From: Tupaia tana
Lineage: Eukaryota; Chordata; Mammalia; Scandentia; Tupaiidae
NCBI GenBank assembly: GCA_026018925.1
Contig: JAKSZU010000003.1
Location: 10,689,236-10,753,235 of the forward strand
Length of the DNA stretch: 64,000 nt
Direction of reading: 5' to 3'
The notes below the pieces were generated by a model, which was given only the letters and a program-made list of their open reading frames with translations, ran no database searches and had not been told where the DNA came from. Position numbers and translations under genes: made by a program. Positions 55,443-64,000 of the stretch are shown one piece after another (the stretch's first letter is position 1; every line of letters begins with the position of its first letter).

Positions 55443-56079
55443 TGTGGCAATAGATATGTGCAAATACCACCACTGAATCACTCTGATCAAATACTTACGA
55501 CAAGTGAGGTTCTGAGTGACCAGGTACTTGAAACCTCAGGATCTTTTTGTTGACTTAATGAATGTAATAGTGAAAGTATTTATTACTCCTAACTCCACTA
55601 AAGAAATTGGAGAAAGACTGAGTTTAGGGCTTCAAATTCTCATTCCAACCACAGCATAAATTACCTGAAAGCTTCAATGTCTGTGTTGCAAAATCTCTTA
55701 ACTCCTTCAGCTGATGAGGCTGAGATTTCTAGAAATCAAACCAAGAGTAATCCTATGAAGGGCTAAGTACAACACAAATGGAATCCCCAGCCTCTCAGTA
55801 CGTGGCTGGACAACTTTTTATTGGAGAGAATAGGCCTGTGAGACATCTAATCAATCATCTCAACAGAAACTGGGACTGGAAACAGGATAATCAGAAAAGA
55901 CCAGGGAGGATCCTCTTGCCTGATGGCCTATACCTCTGTGAATTATGAGTAACTGACAAGGCTTTTGAGAATTTTTAACCAGGAGAAACACTTTTAACCT
56001 GGATTGAAAGGGACCAAGACAAAGAATACACATAGGGATGAAGGTCACATGACAAAAGTCAGATATGAGAATAACATAT

Positions 56080-56292
56080 TTACAAGCCAAAGAACATCAA
56101 GGACTATTGGGAGACACCGGAAGTGAGGAAGAGGCAAGAGAGGATTCTCCCTTAGGGGCTTCAGACGTAATATTTTCTTCCCGACACCTTTATTTTTAAC
56201 TTGAGGACCCCAGAATCATGAGAGAATACATTAGTGTTGTGTTAATCTATCCAGTTTGTGGTCATTTGTTACAGATACCCAGGGAAACTATC
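56080..56292 (+). mobile_element. MaLR LTR fossil, 3' part (MLT1-like)
   Basis: ggattctcccttaggggctt, cgacacctttatttttaac and cagtttgtggtcatttgtta match the end of an MLT1-class LTR. Only the 3' part is recognisable. Ancient. Confidence 0.65.
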
Positions 56293-57060
56293 CTGTGGCC
56301 TTCAAACATGATGGGATAGGAAGTGAGGAAGCCAGACTAAACCATCCTGACTCCAATTTCTCTACACAGAGGTACAGTCCAGGACAACATTGCAATATCC
56401 CTGGGATATAAACCTCTGGACTCAGGCCTATGGGAAGCAGAAAACATAAGGACAGTGGCACAACTGATGTCTGTGCCCAGGGATCTGTGGAGGAGCCCAG
56501 TAGATAGAGCAGCATGACTCTCAGTGCCCCATGCACACTGGCATGGCTCTCTTCAAAGGTGGCTACCACATTTTGGTCACTATATAAAATTTATGGATTG
56601 CACATGCCAACTCAGAGATGTCTTTTATGTGGAAGACTGAGCTCAATGGGTCCTGTTCCTTGAATAAGAGTTTTATAAAACTATATGTTTCCCAAAAAGT
56701 CTCATGTTTACCGGAATATGAAAAAGTGTTAGAGAGTCAGGTGAGAGAGATGGATGCTTCTAGAGAAAACAACACAGTGCCAATGTGTTTAAATGGTTGT
56801 AGATAAAAGAGTGATTGTTGGTGTTTTGTAAGGCATTATACTGAAGTACTATTTTTGTTCTAGCTAAATATTACCTTTAAAACCGTTTTGGAAAACTTGG
56901 GTTCACATCCCATCTGCTACTAAAAATTGCATGATTTCAAAAATGTTGACTGCTGCAATAGGATCTTTCATCATACTTTATAGACTTAAGTTTTATGTAA
57001 ATTACCACCAACTTTGGTTAGCTGTGTTGTCAATCATCATAGATTGAAAGCAGCCAATTA
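56293..57060. other. Unique sequence, nothing recognised
   Basis: Frames of 62-93 codons without protein features. No repeat is assigned. Confidence 0.45.
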
Positions 57061-57075
57061 GAAGCGGGAGGGCTG

Positions 57076-57324
57076 GGGACCAGCAGTTAGCGTAATGGCT
57101 ATGTCACTGGACTCCCATGTAGGCAACCGCAGTTCGCGTCCTGGACCCGGTAGCTTAAAACGCCGGGTGAGTGTGTGTGCATGCCCAAGATCCCGAGAGG
57201 AGAAAGGACGAGAAGGGATTGCGGTGTGGCCATCCCCCCGGGGGTGATTTCTCGCTTTCTGTCTCTGTCTTCCTTTGTCTGGCAAGCGCATGCACCCTAT
57301 AGCAAAAAACTCTCAAAAAAAAAA
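57076..57324 (+). mobile_element. Family A SINE with 15-bp TSD
   Basis: TSD gaagcgggagggctg (57061-57075) versus gaagtgggagggctg (57325-57339). It lacks a few bases of the aaaactcacgcc segment (ttaaaacgccgggtg). B box reads agttcgcgtcc. Confidence 0.95.
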
Positions 57325-57339
57325 GAAGTGGGAGGGCTG

Positions 57340-57991
57340 AAAGATGTAGTCGCACAGCTGACAACCTACTGAGGAATGAAGTGCCTAGCCACTGTTTGGC
57401 TACCCAGTAAAAAGCTGACTTATCACAATAATAGCAATTCTCAGGTACCCCTTTAGTGCCTTGTTCTAAAGTTGAGTTCCTACTGAGATTCATCCACCTG
57501 TGGGCATATCAAGAGGTGAGTTACAGGTGTTATCTATTTTTTAAAAGAAACTTGAAGCCTTCTAGTGAAAGGATTATTTGGATACCCTATAATGTCTGTT
57601 ATTTATATTGTCCTTTAGCCAAGTTCCCATGAATTTGTCTATTCTCAAAGAATGATGAGTTCGAAAGTAAGAAATGAGAGTGCTGTTTCCCCATACAATC
57701 CCCATGTCCTCATAGGAGCACAATAACTCAAAGGAGAGGAAAAACATTCTCCTCACTTCTAGAAAGTGACTTCAGAGATGAGACCCTGTCTCCACAGAAG
57801 CTTCCAGACATCACAGGAAGTGGTTCCAGGGTCAGAGAGTCATCCAGTGTGATAGCCTTCACTCCACATGGGCAGAAGTGGCCAGCCATGAAGCATCAAT
57901 GGAAAAGAGACAACGGAGTGACTGACATCTCAGTTCCAGGGACAGACTGAGCGTTAGAGATGACAATGACTTGGGAAGCAGATATAGACAC
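57340..57991. other. Unique sequence, nothing recognised
   Basis: No gene or repeat is assigned. Confidence 0.5.
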
Positions 57992-58374
57992 TGCTATGAT
58001 GGATTGTGTCCTTCGAAATTCATGATCAAATTTGGTGACCCATTTTAACAATGTTGAGAGGGTGGAAGCTTAATCTGATTATGGTGTTAAAAGGTCAGAC
58101 TTTTGGGAAGTGATTACACTTGTGGGGTGGGGCCCCCATAATTGAGTTCTGATGGGTTTATGAGGAGAGGGAGTGAGACAGACAGAGACATGCTCTGCTC
58201 TGCTCCAGCTCTTGCCCTCCATTTTGTTACCTACCAGTAAAACCTTCACCAGAGGTAATCCCTGGACCTTTAACCCCCAAACCATGAGCTAAATAAATCT
58301 CACTTCTTTTAAGTTACTCAGATTCTAGTATTTCCTGTTATTGGCTACAGAACAGACTAGAACAGAAACCTGAG
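57992..58374 (+). mobile_element. MaLR solitary LTR fossil (MST/MLT1-like)
   Basis: Starts tgctatgatggattgtgtcc, contains aaggtcagacttttgggaag, ggggtggggcccccataatt and atgagctaaataaatctcac, and ends near gactagaaca. TG and CA ends frame about 380 bp. Ancient, decayed, solitary. Confidence 0.8.
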
Positions 58375-58479
58375 ATTGCAGAGCCAGAATCAGTGGTAGA
58401 GTAGAGGAGTCTTCCTTTTTTTATTTCCTGCCCACTGCTAGTCTCATTTGGTAGTTCTAAAGAAAAAAAAAAAAAAGAC

Positions 58480-58930
58480 TGCTAGAGTTTGAATACATCC
58501 CCCAGAAATCCATGCATACTTTGGAACTTGATTTCATTGTCTGTACTACAAAGGTATTAAGTGTAACTTAATTCCTTTACGGAGTCCCTGGGAAGGTCCA
58601 GTGGGCAGTGATTTATTCATAGTGATTGCATCATGAGGCAGCAGTCCCAGAAATAAAGTAACAATGTCTCACAGGGCCCAATGACTTATAGCTCTCCTGA
58701 CAAGGGTTAGTTCTCCCAAGATCTGGTCGTCACAAAAGAGAAACCAGTGAGGACCTCTCTTTCTCCCTCTGCATGTGCCCACCATGTGCTTCCACTGGTC
58801 ACGTTGTAGGCCTAGGACTTTGGACTTTGTAGCAGCCAAAGTCATGTATTTGTAAATAAACTCTCATCCTCTTTACAAAATCACCCAGGCTCAGATATTT
58901 CTGTTAGCAATGCAAGAACAGAGTAAGACA
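58480..58930 (+). mobile_element. MaLR solitary LTR fossil (MST/MLT1-like)
   Basis: Starts tgctagagtttgaatacatc, contains tagtgattgcatcatgagg, cctctgcatgtgcccaccat and gtaaataaactctcatcc, and ends gagtaagaca. It differs from the LTR 106 bp upstream, so the two are separate insertions rather than a provirus pair. Ancient. Confidence 0.8.
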
Positions 58931-59139
58931 TTGACTATATGAACAAAAAAGGATTAATTTTTTGATATATGCTATTTAAGCTATCAGGTGTTACTTAATA
59001 CATTTTAGGAGTGTTTTTATCAAAATTATTCTTTTTTTTTAAAGTTTTTGTATCAGGGTTGTATACTTCAGTTATCTGTGAAATTCACTTATGTGGAACA
59101 GCTCATTCCCTGACACAGTCAGATAAATAAGGTGTTGCT

Positions 59140-59650
59140 CTAATAATGCAGTGTTAAGTCCTGAACAAATTTGATTAAAGATGGGCTTAAGAGCCACTTG
59201 TATTAGGAATAACTCATGGTCTAATTAGGAACAAAGGGACTTCTGTTTTCAATAATTATCTGTTAAAGTTGGGCCAGATTTTGTGAAGCATCGATTTTAT
59301 TGTCCAATGCCTTTTAAAAAAAATTCTTCTTCTTTTCCATCTCTATGATAGCCTAGCTGTTAAAAATGTAAATTTATGGCTGATTTCCTCTTTAGCATAA
59401 ATATGCAAGTTCTGAAGTCAGTGCAGTTGCCTCAGAAAGTCTTCTTTTGCCATCCACAAGGGAAGGCAAGCATTTAACCGCTTCACAGCTGGCTGTCTTC
59501 TGCTCGTGGGCTTCCTCTGCCATTGTTTGATGCTACCGTGAACTATAAAATTAACAACTGAGTATTATGGTCCTCTGCAGGGCATTGTGCATCTGGCCCA
59601 AGGATGCATGTTAGGCAGCAGTGACATGGATAAGTAACTGCAAATAGAGA
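59140..59650. promoter_or_regulatory. Candidate conserved noncoding stretch
   Basis: Repeat-free with dense words (gattaaagatgggcttaag, gtctaattaggaacaaag, ttaaccgcttcacagctgg). By appearance only. It is the longest non-repeat block between the MaLR pair and the 60-kb SINE. Confidence 0.3.
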
Positions 59651-60135
59651 TCAGATTCCTATATTATATTGACTTATTGTGTGTATGTGTGTGTAACAAT
59701 GGCTCTCATATCCAATTTGCATACTGTACCTTATCAACCCAAATGCTAAGAAAATGTGCCCTGAGCATGTTGCTCCTTTGAATAACAAGATGGAGTCTGT
59801 GAATAAAGGAGAAACTAGGAGTGGAAAGAATTTAAATGTACTGACATCACGTAATAAATATTTTTGCATGCTTTCCTATTAAAATATCAGGCTTTCTCTG
59901 TTGAGGATTTGTTTAAGAAAGAAAAAGCTATGCTTTTATCGGGTACGTGGACTGCCTGGCGTACGCCTGAGGTCCCATTAGAAAGTAGAAAACCAGCGTC
60001 TCTGACCCAACCCAGTAGGACTCAAGCTCAGATGAGATCACTGATGAGTTTTTCCTGAATATCTGCTTCATGAAGAAATTCATCAACCTCAATTTTTAAG
60101 ACAAGTAGCCTATCACTTCAAAAAACTGATATGGA
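59651..60135. other. Unique sequence, nothing recognised
   Basis: No gene or repeat is visible apart from a short (TG)n near 59680. Confidence 0.5.
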
Positions 60136-60139
60136 CCTC

Positions 60140-60409
60140 GTGACCAGCATTTGGCATAATGGCTATGTCAGTGGACTCCCATGTAGCCAACCATGGTTCA
60201 AGTCCCTGACCCAGTGGCTTAAACTCATGCCGGGCACTTATGCATGCGTGCCCAAGATACTGAGAGGAGAATGGAGGAGAAGGGATTGTGGCGTGGCTAT
60301 CCCCCCTCTGGGGTGATTTCTTGCTTTCTGTCTCTCTGACTCTCTCTGTCTTTCTGGTGAGCACATGAGCTCTATAGCAAAAGCCTTTCAAAAACAAAAT
60401 AAATAAATA
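60140..60409 (+). mobile_element. Family A SINE
   Basis: gtgaccagcatttggcataatgg, ggttcaagtccctgacc, complete body, end gctctatagcaaaagccttt and tail aaaataaataaataa. Mid-divergence. Confidence 0.94.
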
Positions 60410-61059
60410 AGCAACAGGAATAGGTCTTTTAAATAACTCTCCACTCCAGTTTCTAGAAGTAGCAAAGGAAGCATGTTTGACAAAGCATAATCTAATAACA
60501 GAATGTTCCAAAACAAATTCGTTCACTCTCTCACCTTCACTAGAGACAAACACAGTGCCAAGACCTGCATCAGCTGCTTTTCTGGGACCTTTCTATGAAC
60601 TAAAGAGTCCTATAAAGTCTGGTGAAAGGCTAGTTATTTCTCTGAGATTTCTCTAGATATATAAGGGAGGAGAGAGGAAGTAAAGGGTGACCATCCTTTC
60701 TGTTTGATGGGATGTGTTCCAAATAATCTCACACAGGATGGGTAAATGGTTCAAAAAATATTAACTCCAGTACATGGCTTATCAAACTAGATTTTAATAA
60801 GTGAAAAAGTGCCTCTCTTTCAAATACAGAATGAAGACATCAGTGGTATATTTAACTCATTAATGGGAAAGCCAGCAGGACAATAGACATGGTTCAAGAC
60901 AGAATTCAAAAAACTGAGTATATACAAGTGGGGAGAGAAGGGATGCCGCCTAGTTTGCTCGGTTATGTGTCATCCTTGACAATTAAGCTGCAACTTTCAG
61001 ATTCATCTTTCTACTAAACAGAAATCTTTTCCATCTCTATAGGATAAAATATACATTTC
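60410..61059. other. Unique sequence, nothing recognised
   Basis: No gene or repeat is assigned. Confidence 0.5.
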
Positions 61060-61318
61060 AGGGACCAGCATTTGGCGTAATGGCTATGTCACTGGACTCC
61101 CATGTAGTTGACCACAGTTCGAGTCCTGGACCCAGTGGTTTAAACTCACACCAGGCACGTGTGCATGCATGCCCAAAATCCCGAGAGGAGAATGGAGGAG
61201 AAGGGATCGGTCATGGCCATCCCCCCCTGGAGGGTGATTTCTCGCTTTCTGTCTCTGTCTCTCTGTCTCTGTCTTTCTGGCAAGCTCATGCTCCCTATAG
61301 CAAAAACCTCTCAAAAAA
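61060..61318 (+). mobile_element. Family A SINE whose tail became a microsatellite
   Basis: gggaccagcatttggcgtaatgg, B box agttcgagtcc, full body to ctatagcaaaaacctctc, then A-tail passing into (AT)n. A 161-codon frame (61080-61565) spans the SINE and the microsatellite and is not a gene. Confidence 0.95.
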
Positions 61319-61319
61319 T

Positions 61320-61377
<58 letters not shown>

Positions 61378-61470
61378 AAATTATATATATATGTGTATGT
61401 GTGTGTATATATATATATGTGTGTGTATATATATATGTGTGTGTGTGTGTGTATATACATACACACACAT
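61319..61470 (+). repeat. Complex (AT)n/(GT)n microsatellite
   Basis: Alternating blocks of ta, tgta and tgtg units over about 150 bp, attached to the SINE tail. Confidence 0.97.
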
Positions 61471-61696
61471 TTCTACAACATGTAATTTCATCTGAGTTAG
61501 ACCCTAATAAACAAATATTAATAATAAGTCCAAAATTAGATACAACCCCCAAAAAAGTAGAATAAGACAACGTTGTGTTACAACACAGAAAACAGTCATC
61601 CTTTTGCCTTATTTTCAATTTCTGAATATTTTTTTCTTAACAGCCTCTAAGATAGCTAAGTAACTTGAATTGTCTCTCAAGAAATACTTTTCTGCC

Positions 61697-61967
61697 AGGG
61701 ACCAGCAGTTAGCGTAATGACTATGTTGCTGGACTCCCACATAGTCGACTGCGGTTCGCGTCCTGGACCTGGTGGCTTAAAACTCATGCCGGGCGTGTGT
61801 GTGTGTGCGTGCCCAAGATCCCGAGAGGAGAATGGAGGAAAAGGGATTGCGGCGTGGCCATCCCCCCCAGGGGATGATTTCTCGCTTTCTGTCTCTCTGT
61901 CTCTGTCTGTCTGTCTGGCAAGCGCATGCGCCCTTATAGCGAAAAACCTCTCCAAAAAAAAAGAGGA
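61697..61967 (+). mobile_element. Family A SINE, 17-bp TSD
   Basis: agaaatacttttctgcc occurs before (about 61680-61696) and after (61968-61984) the copy. Full length. The 3' end reads gcccttatagcgaaaaacc, one base longer than usual. Confidence 0.96.
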
Positions 61968-62003
61968 AGAAATACTTTTCTGCCTTTCTTCAAAGATGAT
62001 TTA

Positions 62004-62245
62004 GGAGGACTGGACCCAAAGCCTCGAAGTGAAAGGAGCCAGATCCCACATGGTCAAGTGTGGTTCAAACCCAAATTCTGGCAGCTTGAAAAACACGCTG
62101 AGTGTGTGTGCTTGCATGCCCCAAATCCTGACAGGATGGAGAATGGAGGAGCGGGGGTAGAGATGGGACTGTGCCCCTCCGGCAGATGCTTTCTCACTCT
62201 CTATCTGGCAAACACACCCCCTCTAGCTATTAAAAAGAATATTTT
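62004..62245 (+). mobile_element. Family A SINE, old class
   Basis: ggagccagatcccacatgg, gtggttcaaacccaaattc, ggcagcttgaaaaacacgc, gcttgcatgccccaaatcc and a short end at cctctagctattaaaaag. The CT block is mostly lost. Confidence 0.82.
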
Positions 62246-62247
62246 TC

Positions 62248-62513
62248 TGGCCAGCCCATGACCTGGTAGTTAAGGCAGTTGGATCCCACAGGGCCTATCG
62301 CACCGTTTGAGTCCTGGCACCAATGTCTAGAAAATCACAGTAGACGCATGCATGTGCCTAAACTCCCAGGAGAAGTGGAGGAGAAGGGATTGCGATGTTA
62401 CCATCCGCATGGGGAGTACTTTCTCATTTTTCCTCTCTCTCTGTCTCTCTCTCTCCCTCTCTCTCTCTCTTTAGTGAGTGTACGCTCCCTCTGGCAAATT
62501 TTTAAAGAAGGAG
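62248..62513 (+). mobile_element. Family A SINE, old class
   Basis: ctggccagcccatgacctgg, gcagttggatcccacaggg, cgtttgagtcctggcacc, gcatgcatgtgcctaaactc, ggagaagggattgcgatg, long tc block, and gctccctctggcaaattttt. Confidence 0.85.
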
Positions 62514-63599
62514 AAAATTTTTTAAAGGTGATTAAGAAAGTTATGGTGATTTCCATGCCCTTCACTGTCTGAATTTTGCCTTCACTCTTTGAAAATCCAG
62601 CTCAAGAATCCCAATAACCTCCTACATTAGAATTAATTGCTATCCTCTTCGTGCTCTCTGCACTTTTTAAACAGCAGTTATCGCAATTCATTTTGGCATC
62701 TGTCCCCTCTACAACCTGGTGGGTGCTTTGACACTAAGATTATATCTAAATAATTTTAGTATCCCAAAATTTCCTCATTTAACAATGTACTCCCTAAAGC
62801 CGTCATCTTTGATTGCGAACAAGGTCCAGTTTTACATCATTCCATGTAAGATCTCCTTATGGGGTCTGTACCAACCTATCCAAAAGATGATTTGTGAGTG
62901 CATTTTCCCCTGGGGTGAGACAGTCAGTAAAGAATTACCAAGAATTAATGAAATATAATTATAGCACATATTAAAATGCACATCCATAGTTACCTCATTT
63001 CATTTACAATATTCATAATTACACATACAATATCTTAATTGGTTTAGATTTATTCTTCATTTTGTACACAGGCCTGTTGTCAGCCACAACTGTATGTGGC
63101 AAATATGCACTCACACAGGATTTACAAGGCACTCATGCCTTAATTAACAGACCTTATATCCAATGAGTAGTAAACTCATTTAAATTTCAATAAAATTAAA
63201 TGTCCATGTTTGCACAGTCCTTTATCTAAATGCTACCATTTGAATAGTGACATCTATTTCATTTTTCCCTTGATTAGACTTATAGTAGGTTGTATGGAGG
63301 CCGGATTATCTAAAATAAGAGTTCTAAAGTCAAGTTCTTGGCATTTATCCAATGTAACAGGATGGAAATACTAAAGTTTTAGTGATAATGACGTCTGAGT
63401 TTCTGCGGTACTACAGATTTTCCCAAAAGATGGAAAATAGGATCAGTCAGACAAAACTCTGGCTAAGCAAGATCATATCTAACCAGCAATGCCTGTGATG
63501 TTGTCAAATTGCACAAACACACAGTATAATTGTTTTAGATTTTAGATTCTAGATTTTTATTATGCCCCATAAATTCAGGTCTGGTTTTGTTTCTTTGTT
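62514..63599. other. AT-rich unique sequence
   Basis: About 1.1 kb without gene or recognisable repeat. Frames under 80 codons. Confidence 0.5.
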
Positions 63600-63747
63600 C
63601 CTTTAATTCCACAAGGCATGTGTGTACACACCAGAGGTGAAGAGAACGAGAAAGAGAGGAACACCCCCTAAGAGGGCCTAATCATGCCACAATCCTTTCT
63701 ACTGCAGTTCTCCATCCCGAAAGGTGACTGGGCATGCAAGTGTGACT
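63600..63747 (-). mobile_element. Family A SINE, old, head missing
   Basis: aattccacaaggcatgtgtg, gaagagaacgagaaagagag, catgccacaatcctttctac, gactgggcatgcaagtgtg. The tRNA-related half is absent. Confidence 0.65.
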
Positions 63748-63910
63748 TTATTGTGGTACATTTAACCTACATCCACCTTTAATATGTGTAATTATAAACT
63801 GATGACCTAGTGACCAGCTAAAGTATTATTTAGGTAAATGCTCAATATTTTTAGAAGAAATAATGTATTAGTACTGGATTGTTGGAAAAACACTCAAGTG
63901 GCTTTTGCAG

Positions 63911-63979
63911 TCATATTAGTCCCTTCTGTTTCTTACAGAGAAACTGAGACTAAGTAATTTATAAAGAATAGAGGTTTGG
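63911..63979 (-). mobile_element. MaLR LTR fossil (MST/THE-like), start only
   Basis: tcatattagtcccttctgt, actgagactaagtaattta and aagaatagaggttt are the reversed end of an MST/THE-class MaLR LTR. A SINE interrupts it and the remainder lies beyond the window. Confidence 0.75.
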
Positions 63980-64000
63980 GGACCAGCAGGCGGCATAATG
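63980..64000 (+). mobile_element. Family A SINE, cut by the window edge
   Basis: ggaccagcaggcggcataatg is the head with the A box. The rest lies outside. Confidence 0.85.

Larger units (their letters stand above)
54330..55850 (+). mobile_element. ERVL-type endogenous retrovirus fossil: LTR plus internal remnant
   Basis: 54330-54895 reads as an old ERVL-class LTR (gtaatcaatcaaatattaa, gggagacc-like middle, tatttctctggagaatc near the end). 54896-55850 resembles internal ERVL sequence. It is ancient, broken and incomplete. A mariner-type MITE lies in the LTR and an antisense MaLR LTR lies in the internal part. Boundaries are approximate. Confidence 0.5.

Noticed and set aside
57992-58930. A MaLR element with two LTRs
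   Set aside because: The two neighbouring LTRs differ in sequence throughout, so they are separate solitary insertions and not the ends of one element.
61080-61565. 161-codon plus-strand frame
   Set aside because: It spans a family A SINE and an (AT)n/(GT)n microsatellite. The second half is isoleucine/tyrosine/valine dipeptide repeat.
1-64000. CRISPR array or bacterial operon
   Set aside because: Repeats are dispersed retroposons with A-tails and TSDs. There is no regular spacer array, and placental repeats are throughout.
1-64000. Assignment to primates, mouse-like rodents, carnivores, ruminants, horses or bats
   Set aside because: None of the SINE families diagnostic of those groups was recognised. 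The lineage remains open rather than guessed. The head shows a loose likeness to the lagomorph C-type tRNA SINE, but the body differs.

Overview
The window looks like intergenic or intronic DNA of a placental mammal. I see no protein-coding gene, no rRNA or functional tRNA gene, no CpG island and no CRISPR array. Placental ancestry rests on recognisable MIR, L2, old L1, MaLR (MLT1/MST-like) and ERVL-like LTRs and hAT-Charlie-type and mariner-type fossils. No Alu, B1/B2, carnivore CAN, ruminant Bov-tA, horse ERE or bat VES SINE is recognisable. Instead the dominant repeat is a tRNA-derived SINE, called family A here, that I cannot match from memory to a named family. It should identify the lineage, but I cannot name the species from sequence alone.

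Family A supplies about 46 copies or fragments on both strands, roughly one sixth of the window. A sense copy has a tRNA-like head of about 75 bp (A box like tagcgtaatgg, B box ggttcgagtcc), a CpG-rich body with a gtgcgtgcgtgcccaagat stretch, a purine block, a C-run/G-run palindrome, a CT-rich section (ctgtctctctgtctct), a conserved gcgccctatagcgaaaa end and an A-tail. Three age classes are visible. Young copies carry ggactcccacgtagtcgac, CpGs and 10-20 bp target-site duplications (TSDs). Mid-age copies carry ggactcccacatgg...ggcttgaaac. Old copies carry ggatcccacatgg...cttgaaaaacac. Nested insertions fix the order: young copies sit inside old ones at 12.0, 47.3 and 50.4 kb.

Layout. 1.7-5.3 kb: broken L1 sequence hit by SINEs. 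5.9-6.7 kb: ERVL-type LTR split by a SINE. 7.6-10.3 kb: SINE-free, with unidentified GC-richer segments and a candidate regulatory stretch. 10.4-17.1 kb: old SINEs, MIR, two abutting hAT elements, a second SINE family, an MLT1 LTR and L2. 17.6-23.2 kb: old L1s, the first carrying a retroposed insert of unknown origin. 24.9-28.9 kb: AT-rich, with a palindromic MITE and a hAT element. 28.9-36.6 kb: SINE-rich, including a SINE split by a second unknown retroposed sequence. 36.7-44 kb: ancient repeats and unique sequence. 44-52.5 kb: SINEs plus unique sequence with a CTCF-like motif. 54-59 kb: ERVL/MaLR LTR fossils. 60-62.5 kb: a run of same-strand SINEs. The window ends inside a MaLR LTR that is interrupted by another SINE.

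Nothing here works as a gene set. Possible functional content is limited to unique-sequence stretches that look like conserved noncoding elements (judged by eye only) and to splice-like signals in antisense SINEs. No alignment or database search was possible. Family names come from memory of consensus sequences, and repeat edges are approximate unless a TSD is given.
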